This document shows positions 51,075-59,594 of a stretch of DNA of 64,000 nt, one piece after another. Origin of the DNA: JAFGRU01 sp963665915 (lineage in GTDB: Bacteria > Desulfobacterota > Desulfuromonadia > Desulfuromonadales > JAAYDE01); assembly GCA_963665915.2 (NCBI GenBank), contig CAXXSG010000006.1, forward strand, positions 1-64,000, given 5' to 3'. The first letter of the stretch is position 1; every line of letters begins with the position of its first letter. Position numbers and translations under genes: made by a program. The notes beneath the pieces were generated by a model. That model was not told the origin of the DNA. It saw only the letters and a list, made by a program, of their open reading frames with translations, and searched no databases.

Positions 51075-51902
51075 ATGAAACGGAACAGAACCATGGAATT
51101 ACTCTGGTTATCGACTATGCTTGGGCTCGCCTATACGGCCCTGTGCGGCTACACCTACCTCAAGCAGGATCAATTGCTCTATTATCCCGACTCTCGCCAA
51201 CCCACCGTAACACAGCTAGACTCTGTCGGGCTCGAGCAATGGCGCCCAAACAATAGTTCCTTTCGCGGTTATGTCAGCACCAGAGAAATAGGTGAAAAAT
51301 CCGGACTGGTTATCGTCTTTCACGGCAATGCAGGATCGGCCTGGCATCGCAGCTATTATGCTGAGCTTCTGGGACCTCTCGGTTTTCGAGTCATCCTGGT
51401 GGAATATCCCGGTTATGGCGGTCGTGGCGGGAACTTGGGGGAAAAAAGTTTTGTCGGTGACGCCATGGAAACCGTGCGCCTCGCTCATGCGGAATTCGGG
51501 GAACCGATCTATCTCTGCGGTGAATCCCTTGGGGCAGGAGTTGCCACTGCCGTCGCAGCAGATCCACCGGTAGCTATTGACGGCCTGATTCTGATTACAC
51601 CCTGGGATTCTTTGGCAGACATCGCAGCACGCCATTACTGGTATCTTCCTGTCCGATTGTTGGCTAAGGATCGTTTTGACAATGTCAACAATCTTACCAA
51701 CTTTTCCGGACGGGCTGCCGTGGTTCTTGCCGGGAAAGATGAAATCGTTCCTGCACCGCATGGGCAAAGGCTATTTGAATCAATTGAGACACTGAAAAAG
51801 ATGTGGCGCCTCCCTGGGGCGGGCCACAATACCTGGACGACATTTCTTTCCTCCGAACATTGGTCGGAGATTATGGGATTTTTAAACAATAAAACAGGGT
51901 GA
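51075..51902 (+). CDS. Alpha/beta hydrolase with N-terminal membrane anchor
   Basis: The 275-residue protein has an N-terminal hydrophobic helix (LLWLSTMLGLAYTALCGYTY) and a typical alpha/beta-hydrolase domain: oxyanion loop IVFHGNAGSAWH, VEYPGYGGRGG, the nucleophile elbow LCGESLGAGVA, acid Asp in VLAGKDEIVPA and the catalytic His in LPGAGHNTW. This resembles BEM46/YfhR-type serine hydrolases, anchored with the domain probably in the periplasm or cytosol. Substrate unknown. It runs on from the AhpD-like gene and is one base from the next gene, so an operon is likely. Confidence 0.88.
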   Translation: MKRNRTMELLWLSTMLGLAYTALCGYTYLKQDQLLYYPDSRQPTVTQLDSVGLEQWRPNNSSFRGYVSTREIGEKSGLVIVFHGNAGSAWHRSYYAELLGPLGFRVILVEYPGYGGRGGNLGEKSFVGDAMETVRLAHAEFGEPIYLCGESLGAGVATAVAADPPVAIDGLILITPWDSLADIAARHYWYLPVRLLAKDRFDNVNNLTNFSGRAAVVLAGKDEIVPAPHGQRLFESIETLKKMWRLPGAGHNTWTTFLSSEHWSEIMGFLNNKTG

Positions 51903-51903
51903 T

Positions 51904-52872
51904 ATGGAAAAATTGAAAATACTTATTTATGGCGCCGGTGCCGTTGGTCTTGGAGTTGCCAGCTGTCTGCTTAATACCGGACATGAGGTTACGATTCTCG
52001 GCCGCGAGGAAACCATTTCCCTGCTGAAAAGAAAAGGGCTGAAAAGGACAGGGATATTCGGCGATACCACAGCTTTGCCTGAGAGCTTCGAAGCTGTTAC
52101 TTCCCTGACGGATATCGTAAATGGAGTTTTTGATTTTATCCTGGTCTGCATCAAATCTTTCGATTCGGAAAAAGCAGCCCGGGATATTCATGCCTACCAA
52201 CGCCTGCTGAGCCAGAAGAGCTGTCTTATCCTCTTTCAGAACGGTTGGGGGAATGCGGAAATATTTATTCATTACTTTGATAAAAAAATGGTTTGCAACG
52301 CCCGCGTCATTACCGGCTTCATTCGCCCTGAACCAAACCATGTAGATATTACCGTCCACGCCGATGCTATTCATATCGGCAGTCTCTTTGCGGGAAATTC
52401 AGACAAAATCGTTTCTCTCTGCGCGGCCATTGCCCTGGGGGGCATCCCTTGTGATCTGACAGAGGATATTTCAGGGGATCTGTGGGCCAAAATGTTGTTC
52501 AATTGCCCCCTTAATTCTGTGGGCGCGGTATGTGGTGTCCCTTATGGCGCCCTTGGAAAAAGCTCCTGGTCGAGAAAAACAATGGAAAGAATTATTCGGG
52601 AAGTTTTTCTCATCATAAAAGCTGGAGGTTTTTCTACCTCCTGGGAGTCTCCGGAGGCCTACATCAAATTCTTGTACAGTACCCTGATTCCGCGTACGGC
52701 TGAACACTTTTCATCCACACTTCAGGACCTGCGAGCCGGGAAAGCGACAGAAATCGATGCGCTAAACGGCGCCGTGGTCAGGTTGGCAAAGAGTTGCGGT
52801 GTGGATGTTCCCGCCAATGAAACAATTTATAACCTCATTAAATTTATCGAGGGAAATCAGGAAAAGTCATAA
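51904..52872 (+). CDS. Ketopantoate reductase (PanE/ApbA) family protein
   Basis: The 322 residues follow the PanE layout: NADP-binding ILIYGAGAVGLGVASCLLNT, CIKSFDSEKAARDI, FQNGWGNAEIF, the catalytic Lys in SGDLWAKMLFNCPLNSVGAV and the C-terminal helical domain with LRAGKATEIDALNGAVV (conserved Glu/Asp). The family reduces 2-ketopantoate to pantoate for coenzyme A, but many members have other keto substrates, and no pantothenate genes are nearby. One base separates it from the hydrolase gene. Confidence 0.88.
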   Translation: MEKLKILIYGAGAVGLGVASCLLNTGHEVTILGREETISLLKRKGLKRTGIFGDTTALPESFEAVTSLTDIVNGVFDFILVCIKSFDSEKAARDIHAYQRLLSQKSCLILFQNGWGNAEIFIHYFDKKMVCNARVITGFIRPEPNHVDITVHADAIHIGSLFAGNSDKIVSLCAAIALGGIPCDLTEDISGDLWAKMLFNCPLNSVGAVCGVPYGALGKSSWSRKTMERIIREVFLIIKAGGFSTSWESPEAYIKFLYSTLIPRTAEHFSSTLQDLRAGKATEIDALNGAVVRLAKSCGVDVPANETIYNLIKFIEGNQEKS

Positions 52873-52937
52873 TGACAATGGGGAATTAAACAAAATTTTT
52901 GTTATCTGACTCCTATTACAAGAAGGGAAATATTGAA

Positions 52938-53285
52938 ATGAGAAAAATTATACTATTCGCGTTTAATAGTGAGCCGGGATGCTTTGCCCATGTCCTGCTC
53001 CACGCATTGGATCTCACCGAAAAAGGTTTTGAAGCTCGAATTGTTATCGAGGGGAGCGCCACCAGCCTTGTCAAAGAGCTGGAGGAAGAAGGGAAGCCTT
53101 TCGCAACCCTTTACCGGGCGGTCAGGGAAAAAGGTTTGATCGAATGCGTCTGTGAAGCCTGTGCCAGAAAAACTGGGGCTCTGGGATATGCTAAAGGCCA
53201 GGGGTTGAGAATTGCCGGCGAGATGAAAGGGCATCCTTCCCTTGATACATATATCCGGGAAGGGTATGAAATACTCATTTTTTAA
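52938..53285 (+). CDS. DsrE-like cytoplasmic protein
   Basis: AAGGGAAAT precedes ATG 52938. The 115 residues form one small alpha/beta domain: IILFAFNSEPGCFAHVLLHA, RIVIEGSATSLVKELEEEG, then a Cys-containing loop IECVCEACARKTGALGYAKG and GHPSLDTYIREGYEILIF. The order of strands and the A-C-x-x-K-x-G-A loop resemble the DsrE/YchN-like sulfur-related fold, but this is a family-level guess. Soluble. It follows the PanE-like gene by 65 bases. Confidence 0.65.
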   Translation: MRKIILFAFNSEPGCFAHVLLHALDLTEKGFEARIVIEGSATSLVKELEEEGKPFATLYRAVREKGLIECVCEACARKTGALGYAKGQGLRIAGEMKGHPSLDTYIREGYEILIF

Positions 53286-53439
53286 ATTATTTTGTCTCTC
53301 TGCGATGTGAAAGCAAAATTTTTTCCTTTAAAATCTGTCCGAAACTGAACTTTTATTCAGGTCCTTTTTCACCAGATATGACGGTCATTTTTCCCCCATT
53401 TTTTTGTTTCCATATGTTTTTCAGCTGATGTTTTAATTA

Positions 53440-55482
53440 ATGGGGAACCGTTTTCTTTATTTTGAAAGTGTTTTGATGGGAATTGCAGCAGACATTGTAT
53501 TAATCGTCCTCGCCGCCCTAGTCGGTGGTCTGATTGCTCAACGCCTGAAACAGCCGCTGATTCTCGGCTATCTTCTGGCAGGGATACTGATCGGCCCCAA
53601 AACAGGCCTGGTAACGGTGACCGATATCCATGATATCGAGCTCCTGGCGGAAATCGGCGTCGCTCTTCTACTGTTTGCCTTGGGTCTCGAGTTTTCCCTT
53701 AAAAAGCTCCAGCCTGTTCGAAAAATTGCCCTGATTGGTACCCCCATACAGATGCTTCTGACCATTGGGTTGGGATGGGCCATAGGCAAACTGCTTGGCT
53801 GGGACTGGAACTCATCGCTGTGGCTGGGAGCGCTGATATCCCTTTCCAGCACCATGGTGGTCCTGAAAACCATTATGAATCAAGGCTTTCTCGGAACCCT
53901 CTCAAGCCGGGTAATGATCGGCATGCTGATCGTCCAGGATCTCGCATTCGTGCCCCTCATGATCATTCTTCCAAAAATCAATGATCCGGGATCTGGTCTG
54001 CCGCTTCTTGGACTAGCGGCACTCAAGGCTGCCGCATTTCTTATCATGATGATTTTTCTCGGGACCAAGGTACTTCCCAGGCTCATGGCTCGCATTGCAC
54101 GCTGGAACTCCAGAGAGCTTTTTGTTTTGGCCGTCACGTCCATAGGTCTGGGCGTTGGATATGTCACCTATCTTTTTGGGCTCTCTTTCGCTTTTGGAGC
54201 ATTTATCGCCGGCATGGTTCTGTCCGAATCGGATTACAGCTATCAGGCCCTGAGCGACATAATTCCCCTGCGGGATTTATTCGGCCTGCTGTTTTTCGTT
54301 TCCGTCGGCATGCTTCTCGACCCGGCCTTCCTGTTTTCACATTGGGACCAGGAAGTGATTCTCGTTCTTACGGTTGCCCTCGGAAAAGGAATTATTTTTT
54401 CATCCATGGCTAAACTTTTTGGTTATGGCAATGTTGTTCCTCTGGCGGTAGGCCTCGGCCTTTTTCAGGTCGGTGAGTTCTCTTTTGTGCTGGGGAGGGT
54501 CGGAGTTCAGACCAACTCCATCAGCCAGGAGGTTTTCTCACTGGTCTTGACTGCGGCCATTGTGACCATGATAATGACCCCTTTTATCTCCGGTCTTGCC
54601 AGACCCCTTTACGCCTTGCGAAAACGATGGTTCAGGCATGAGGCCCTGGAAACCATCAACCTGCCAAAAAAGGAGCTCAAGGACCATTTGGTTATTGCTG
54701 GATGGGGTCGCATCGGCCAACATGTCTCCCGTATTCTAAGGCGCCTTGGACTCCCTTTTATCATCGTCGAACTCGACCATCACCGAATGGAGATGGCTAA
54801 AAATGAGGGTTTTCCTCTTATCTACGGAGATGCCAGCCAGGAGGTTGTCCTTGAGGCTGCCAAGATTCATGATGCCCAACTTCTGATTGTGACCGTTCCG
54901 GAGTTTCTGGTTTCAAGGTCAATTACGCAGCAGGCCCGTCACCTGAATTCTGGTCTGAATATTGTGGCCAGAGCCGAAGGAATGGAGCAAATGAAAGCCT
55001 TGTATGAAGGCGGCGTTTATGAAGTTGTGCAGCCGGAGTTTGAAGCCGGGCTCGAGTTTACCCGCCAGACCCTCCTCCACCTGAAAGTGCCCATGACTGA
55101 AATCCAGAAATACACCGATACTGCCCGCCAGGAACTCTATGCACCCCTTTATGAAAAGCATTACGATTATCGGGCGCTGGCCCAGTTGCAAAGTGCCGGC
55201 AATCTACTCGAACTGACCTGGGTAAGTCTGATCCTGGGAAGCCCCCTTCACAACAGGTCCCTTCGTGAGATGGATATCCGCCGCCGGACGGGAGCTTCCG
55301 TGGTCGGGGTCATGCGAGAAGGTACATTGAATACTAATCCTGGGCCAGAGTTCCAATTTCAGGAAGGTGACCTCGTTGCAGTCATTGGGAAGGTCGTGGA
55401 AAGCATGGCTTTTAAAAAAATGGCCAGAGGTACACTGCCTCTAAACGACCAGTCAGCTGAAGATATCGAAGGACCGTATTAA
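53440..55482 (+). CDS. CPA2-family K+/H+ antiporter, KefB type
   Basis: The protein exchanges monovalent cations for protons. Residues 1-390 are a twelve-helix Na/H-exchanger domain (LLAGILIGPKTGLVTV, LLLFALGLEFSLKKL, SLSSTMVVLKTIM, FGAFIAGMVLSESDY). Then come an RCK_N domain with the GxGxxG nucleotide site (LVIAGWGRIGQHVSRIL, LIYGDASQEVVLE) and an RCK_C domain (HNRSLREMDIRRRTGASVVG; FQEGDLVAVIG). This is the KefB/YbaL-type layout, gated by nucleotides or thiols. ATG 53440 or ATG 53476 could be the start. No ancillary KefG-type subunit is adjacent. Confidence 0.9.
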   Translation: MGNRFLYFESVLMGIAADIVLIVLAALVGGLIAQRLKQPLILGYLLAGILIGPKTGLVTVTDIHDIELLAEIGVALLLFALGLEFSLKKLQPVRKIALIGTPIQMLLTIGLGWAIGKLLGWDWNSSLWLGALISLSSTMVVLKTIMNQGFLGTLSSRVMIGMLIVQDLAFVPLMIILPKINDPGSGLPLLGLAALKAAAFLIMMIFLGTKVLPRLMARIARWNSRELFVLAVTSIGLGVGYVTYLFGLSFAFGAFIAGMVLSESDYSYQALSDIIPLRDLFGLLFFVSVGMLLDPAFLFSHWDQEVILVLTVALGKGIIFSSMAKLFGYGNVVPLAVGLGLFQVGEFSFVLGRVGVQTNSISQEVFSLVLTAAIVTMIMTPFISGLARPLYALRKRWFRHEALETINLPKKELKDHLVIAGWGRIGQHVSRILRRLGLPFIIVELDHHRMEMAKNEGFPLIYGDASQEVVLEAAKIHDAQLLIVTVPEFLVSRSITQQARHLNSGLNIVARAEGMEQMKALYEGGVYEVVQPEFEAGLEFTRQTLLHLKVPMTEIQKYTDTARQELYAPLYEKHYDYRALAQLQSAGNLLELTWVSLILGSPLHNRSLREMDIRRRTGASVVGVMREGTLNTNPGPEFQFQEGDLVAVIGKVVESMAFKKMARGTLPLNDQSAEDIEGPY

Positions 55483-55528
55483 CAGGCGCCTTAAAATTTA
55501 TCCCCTTTTATGTCCTTATGTTCGTGCC

Positions 55529-56662
55529 ATGAAAAAACTTATAAAAATTTCAGTATCGATTTTCACCGGAATACTCTTTTCAGGGACAGCAATCGCTTTT
55601 TTCCTGGCTTCCTGCACAACCTCCACCCATTTTGACGAAAACCGTTGGCAACAATCTGTAGCAGATACACAGGTCGAGAGGCTGTATTCCCTTCACAATA
55701 GCGATCAGAAATATTTTAATCCATGGATGCCATCCAAGAGAAAATTCACGGAATTTCTGAGATGGAAATTTTTCCCTAAAACAAATGACTACACCGAAGA
55801 TGAGGAAACTTATCTTCCCGCCGTCATTCCGGACACGATGGCACGCATCCGTAAGCTGGACGGCAAGGATTTCATCCTCTGGGTTGGTCATAACACCTTT
55901 CTGATCCGCATTGACGGCGATTACTGGCTGACGGATCCGATGTTTTCGGAACGGGCTCTGCTCCCCAAGCGGAAGACTCCACCCGCTCTGACCGCTGAGG
56001 ACGTCAACACCCTGGAAGGAAATCTCAACATCATTATCACCCACAACCATTACGACCACCTGGATGATGAAAGTGTCACCAGTCTCCGGCCTGATTCTGC
56101 AGTATATATCCCCCTTGGACTCGAAAATCTCATACGAGAACTCGACAAAACACAGGTTTTTGAAATGGACTGGTGGCAGGAACACGATCTCGGGGGAGGG
56201 AAAAGACTGGTCTGTCTGCCGGCCCAGCATTGGTCGCGACGCATCGGTCAGGGTCGGAACACGACGCTGTGGGCCAGCTTTCTTCTGAAAACCCCTTCGG
56301 TCACCCTTTATTTCGGGGGTGATAGCGGTTATTTTATCGGGTACAGGGAAATCGGCAGACGTTATCCGGACATCGACTTTGCCTTTCTTCCCACCACGGC
56401 TTATCATCCCCGCTGGTTCATGCATTATGCGCACATGAATATCGAGGAGAATATACAGGCCTATGAGGACCTTGGCGCCGGCTTTTTCATTCCCACTCAG
56501 TGGGGAGCCTTCCACTTGGGGGACGAGCCGCCCGGCTATCCGGCACTGGATATGAAACGCGAAATTGTGAGATTACAAAAAGACCCTTCCCATTATATGA
56601 TCATGAATATCGGTCAACTCATCGATATCGAACTTTTATTGAAGAAGAACAAAAAACCATAG
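55529..56662 (+). CDS. Metallo-beta-lactamase-fold hydrolase lipoprotein (UlaG/NAPE-PLD-like)
   Basis: The N-terminus FSGTAIAFFLASC is a lipoprotein signal with lipobox LASC, so the protein should be attached to a membrane on the periplasmic side. The domain shows FILWVGHNTFLIRIDG, WLTDPMFSER, the metal motif ITHNHYDHLDD, AQHWSRR, FGGDSGYFIG and FIPTQWGAFHL: the collinear set of the UlaG-like / N-acylphosphatidylethanolamine-phospholipase D-like branch of the MBL fold. Lipid or lactone hydrolysis is possible. Monocistronic, about 46 bases after the antiporter gene. Confidence 0.88.
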   Translation: MKKLIKISVSIFTGILFSGTAIAFFLASCTTSTHFDENRWQQSVADTQVERLYSLHNSDQKYFNPWMPSKRKFTEFLRWKFFPKTNDYTEDEETYLPAVIPDTMARIRKLDGKDFILWVGHNTFLIRIDGDYWLTDPMFSERALLPKRKTPPALTAEDVNTLEGNLNIIITHNHYDHLDDESVTSLRPDSAVYIPLGLENLIRELDKTQVFEMDWWQEHDLGGGKRLVCLPAQHWSRRIGQGRNTTLWASFLLKTPSVTLYFGGDSGYFIGYREIGRRYPDIDFAFLPTTAYHPRWFMHYAHMNIEENIQAYEDLGAGFFIPTQWGAFHLGDEPPGYPALDMKREIVRLQKDPSHYMIMNIGQLIDIELLLKKNKKP

Positions 56663-56732
56663 TTGCTATATTATCTGAAGATATCTTGAATAATCTCCTG
56701 GTCGACTCAATTTTTTAAAGGAAGTTTGCATC

Positions 56733-57008
56733 ATGAAGCATGCCAGTATCAGAGTCTATGGCCGGGTTCAGGGCGTCTGTTTTCGAGCCTATGCTCAGGA
56801 CAGGGCTGAAAGTCTGGGCCTGGCTGGATTCGTCAAAAATATGTCTGATCGGAGCGTTTATATGGAAGCGGAAGGGGCGGAGGAAAGTTTGGAAAAGTTT
56901 GTCGACTGGGCCCGTCAGGGTCCACCCGCCGCCAAGGTGACTGACATACAGGTGAACTACTCTGATTATCCGCGAAAATTCGAAGGTTTTGAAATCCGAT
57001 ACTGGTAG
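56733..57008 (+). CDS. acyP: Acylphosphatase
   Basis: The 91-residue single-domain enzyme hydrolyses acyl phosphates. Catalytic residues are visible: Arg in RVQGVCFRAYAQDRA and Asn in GFVKNMSDRSVYMEAEG. The ending FEIRYW is typical. AAAGGAAG lies before ATG 56733. Thirteen bases separate it from the GATase gene. Confidence 0.95.
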   Translation: MKHASIRVYGRVQGVCFRAYAQDRAESLGLAGFVKNMSDRSVYMEAEGAEESLEKFVDWARQGPPAAKVTDIQVNYSDYPRKFEGFEIRYW

Positions 57009-57020
57009 GGTCTGACACTC

Positions 57021-57737
57021 ATGCATATTCATTATCTGCAGCACGTATCTTTTGAAGGGCCCAGCATCATTGCGGACTATGCCGAATCAAACGGTTTCAC
57101 TCTCACCGCCACCCGGCTGTTTTCATCCGAGACTTTCCCGGATTTGAATGAAATTGACCTGCTGGTGGTGATGGGCGGCCCCATGAACATTTACGAGGAA
57201 GAAAAATATCCCTGGCTGCCGGGGGAAAAGAAGTTCATCCGGGACGCCATCGATGCCGGGAAGGCTGTCCTGGGAATATGCCTCGGGGCTCAACTGATTG
57301 CCGATGTGCTGGGTGCCCGCGTATTTCCCGGCGATGTCAAAGAGATTGGCTGGTTTCCGATTACCCTGACCGAGGACGGGCGTCAAGCGGATATTTTCCG
57401 CTTTCTTCCGTGGAAGTTCAAGGTTTTTCACTGGCATGGAGATACCTTTTCCATACCGGAAAGGTCGGTGCACCTGGCACGAAGTGCCGGCTGTCCTAAT
57501 CAGGGCTTCATCTATGATGGTCGCGTCCTCGGCCTGCAGTTTCATCTGGAGTCGACAGAGGTGAGCATTCAGAAGCTTGTGGAAAACTGCAAAAACGACA
57601 TTGTAGAAGGCAAGTACATTCAGAGTGCCGAAGAGATGATCTTCCCTGGGATTGGCAATTTCTGCCAGATCAACGACGCCATGTTTGGCATCCTGGATTA
57701 CCTGGTTCAGGCCGGCAAGTCCAGCAGGCCTACCTGA
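57021..57737 (+). CDS. Class I glutamine amidotransferase-like protein
   Basis: The 238-residue GATase-1 domain has VVMGGPMNIYEEEKYPWLPG, the nucleophile AVLGICLGAQLIADVLGA and the catalytic His/Glu in GLQFHLESTEVS. It is of the free-standing, GMP-synthase-GATase-like type that moves glutamine nitrogen to an unknown acceptor or acts as a gamma-glutamyl hydrolase. Cytosolic. Probably co-transcribed with acylphosphatase. It converges with the CheR gene. Confidence 0.9.
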   Translation: MHIHYLQHVSFEGPSIIADYAESNGFTLTATRLFSSETFPDLNEIDLLVVMGGPMNIYEEEKYPWLPGEKKFIRDAIDAGKAVLGICLGAQLIADVLGARVFPGDVKEIGWFPITLTEDGRQADIFRFLPWKFKVFHWHGDTFSIPERSVHLARSAGCPNQGFIYDGRVLGLQFHLESTEVSIQKLVENCKNDIVEGKYIQSAEEMIFPGIGNFCQINDAMFGILDYLVQAGKSSRPT

Positions 57738-57808
57738 TATCCAGTCATTTATTCAGGGGGAAAAAGGTCTATATTCAGGCAGAAGAATTCCCCTTGGCGT
57801 GACAAACT

Positions 57809-58621
57809 TCATCCGTGCAACTTTTGAAAAATACACTTTCCCCATTCAGAAAAATTTTCCTTTGGCGGCAGATTTTCATGGGCGCCGATCACTAGAAATC
57901 CTCCCGGGACCAGTATCTTTTTCAGACCTGTCAGCACCTCCATTTGGAGTGACTCTTCAAAATAGGTAAAAACCAGATTCCTGCAAAGAATAAGATGAAA
58001 AGGCCCCTCGGGTAAACTCTTGAGAATGTCCTTCTTTTCGAAGGTGACAAGGTCACGAAATTCCGGCCGCAAACAGTAATTACCGTTTCTCAGGACGAAT
58101 CCATTGCTTTTCAGATCTTCGGGCAATTCTCTGATGGAGCTCGAAGCATAACAGGCTTCTTTGGTTCGTTTCAGGACATCACTGCTGGTATCCGTAGCCT
58201 GAATCCGGAAATCAATCAAAGATGCTCTCTTTTTTGTCCGTATAGCCCAGAGAAGAGCAAGTGTATAGGGCTCCTCTCCCGAGGAACATCCGGCACTCCA
58301 GCACCACAGTTTGTTTTCCTTACTTTTCATAACTGTTTCAGTCAAAAAAGGTAGAACCTGCTTTTCTAAAACCTCAAATACCACCCTGTCACGGTAGAAC
58401 CTGGAAATAGTAATCCGGCAGAATTCCTTCAGTAGTTCCAACTCGGCGGGGTGTTCTTCCAAGTAGGACTGGTAGCACCTGATATCAGTCAGGTGCAGCT
58501 CCTGAATACGGCGATTGATTCTTTTACACACCTGTCCGTACACTTTTCTGTAACCGGACCAGCGAAATGAAAGTCGGGGTAATATGTTTTGGAGAAACTG
58601 GATAGAATCGCGATCTTTCAC
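57809..58621 (-). CDS. cheR: Chemotaxis methyltransferase CheR
   Basis: The 271-residue reading from GTG 58621 (with AAGGAAACC directly before it) has normal CheR length: N-terminal helical domain LPRLSFRWSGYRKVYGQVCK, then FCRITISRFYRDRVVFEVLE, the SAM-binding LWCWSAGCSSGEEPYTLALL, FRIQATDTSSDVLKRTKEAC and HLILCRNLVFTYFEESLQ, ending in GGFLVIGAHENLPP. CheR methylates chemoreceptor glutamates. The reading frame continues 49 codons upstream in an ArsC-like sequence (58622-58768) that has its own ATG and ribosome site, so a longer fused product is possible. No CheB or receptor gene is adjacent. Confidence 0.9.
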   Translation of the reverse strand: MKDRDSIQFLQNILPRLSFRWSGYRKVYGQVCKRINRRIQELHLTDIRCYQSYLEEHPAELELLKEFCRITISRFYRDRVVFEVLEKQVLPFLTETVMKSKENKLWCWSAGCSSGEEPYTLALLWAIRTKKRASLIDFRIQATDTSSDVLKRTKEACYASSSIRELPEDLKSNGFVLRNGNYCLRPEFRDLVTFEKKDILKSLPEGPFHLILCRNLVFTYFEESLQMEVLTGLKKILVPGGFLVIGAHENLPPKENFSEWGKCIFQKLHG

Positions 58622-58768
58622 GGTTTCCTTAAGTGGGAGTGCTAATATAAATAAAACCTGATTATCGGGGTCGCATTCCCCCCAGAGGTAATTAGTCCTG
58701 CCTTTGGCCATCTGGCTACGGTAGGAGTTGCCGTTACATAAGGACAGAATTCGAAACTTTTTTGCCAT
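58622..58768 (-). pseudogene. ArsC/low-molecular-weight phosphatase N-terminal remnant, in frame with CheR
   Basis: AGAGGA precedes ATG 58768. The residues MAKKFRILSLCNGNSYRSQM, AKGRTNYLWG match the start of thioredoxin-coupled arsenate reductases (KILFLCTGNSCRSQMAE type), including the CX5R phosphate loop with the second Cys replaced by Tyr. After about 33 residues the similarity stops and an unrelated stretch (CDPDNQVLFILALPLKE) leads without a stop into CheR. This looks like a deletion that removed most of arsC and joined its 5' end to the upstream leader of cheR. Confidence 0.65.
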
Positions 58769-58913
58769 GGACATCCTCTGGAAAAAGGTTAATGCCATTT
58801 ACCCGAAGCGGCAGCAATGAAAATTATTTAGAATGAAATTCCTACCATGAAAGAATGACACCTTGAGTTGTAAGGTTCTGATGAGGGAAATTCTTGGATG
58901 GTTTGAGTTAACC

Positions 58914-59134
58914 ATATAGCAGTTAACTGCGCTGACGAAACAACAGAGCATATGATCATCCAGGCACTGCAGCAAAAACTCTTGAGGTTCCTTGAACAGA
59001 AACTGACTTGCAGAGAACGGCACTACAATCAGAAATTTTTCCACCATTTTCTTGAGTTCACGGACTTAGCCAGCTATCCGATTTAACCTCTTGATGTTAC
59101 CTTCATTATCGTGATCTGTTCCACACAGGCTCAT
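58914..59134 (-). pseudogene. CsoR/FrmR-type metal-sensitive repressor, degraded
   Basis: AAGGAG lies eight bases before ATG 59134. The reading MSLCGTDHDNEGNIKRLNRI, AG-stop-VRELKKMVEK matches the N-terminal helix of CsoR/FrmR-family (DUF156) repressors, with TAA where Gln is expected. A frame change then gives DCSAVLCKSVSVQG (metal-binding Cys region, family pattern YCxDVLxQxSAVxG) and a return to the first frame gives LLQCLDDHMLCCFVSAV, the conserved LLxDHxxxCVxxAV end. It therefore has one nonsense codon and at least two frameshifts. It may have regulated the lost metal or arsenic genes. Confidence 0.72.
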
Positions 59135-59594
59135 GAGCAACTCTCCTTAAACAAAATATGGCAAGCAATGGAAATAGAGAATTTTTCAGGGTGAAATATG
59201 TCGTTTTTTGATTATTTTTCTTCGAAAAAAAAGCTAGTTATGATGAGGGATCTATTGATTTTAATGATAATTGTTAAAAAAAAGGGCCACTTTTTGTGAA
59301 CAAAGAGATATAGGTTGTTACATTAAAAAATAGAAATACCTTGTAAGGGCTCTGAACAAAGGGTTTTCAGGTGGAATAACAAACAAAAACCTTAAAATTT
59401 TATTTTTTATAAACAATTGAATTCCATAGAAATTATCACTAAAACAGGCTAATCTATGAAAAGATTTTCCCGGCAGACTTTACAGTAGGGTTGAGTTGTC
59501 TTTTTTTGGTCTGTATCCTGCATCAAAAATAAAAAATATTAATGTTTTTAAGCTCGTTGCCGTCTCTTTGACGAAAAGTCCAAATGGGATCGAA
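59135..59594. other. 460-bp AT-rich region upstream of the SMC-like ATPase
   Basis: No gene is recognised. A Fur-like box lies at 59257-59276. Several long A tracts occur. The ATPase frame extends 33 codons into this region (TTG 59496) without support from a ribosome site. Confidence 0.35.
59257..59276. promoter_or_regulatory. Possible Fur-type box
   Basis: TTTTAATGATAATTGTTAA agrees with the classical 19-bp Fur consensus at about 13 positions, centred on AATGATAAT. In AT-rich DNA such matches arise by chance, and no iron gene lies downstream. Confidence 0.2.

Noticed and set aside
55580..56515. 311-codon minus-strand open frame opposite the metallo-hydrolase
   Set aside because: It overlaps the complete MBL-fold gene with its catalytic motifs; a composition-driven shadow.
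59257..59276. Fur box as evidence of an iron-regulated gene
   Set aside because: Kept only as a low-confidence site: the match is partial, the DNA is AT-rich and the downstream gene has no iron link.
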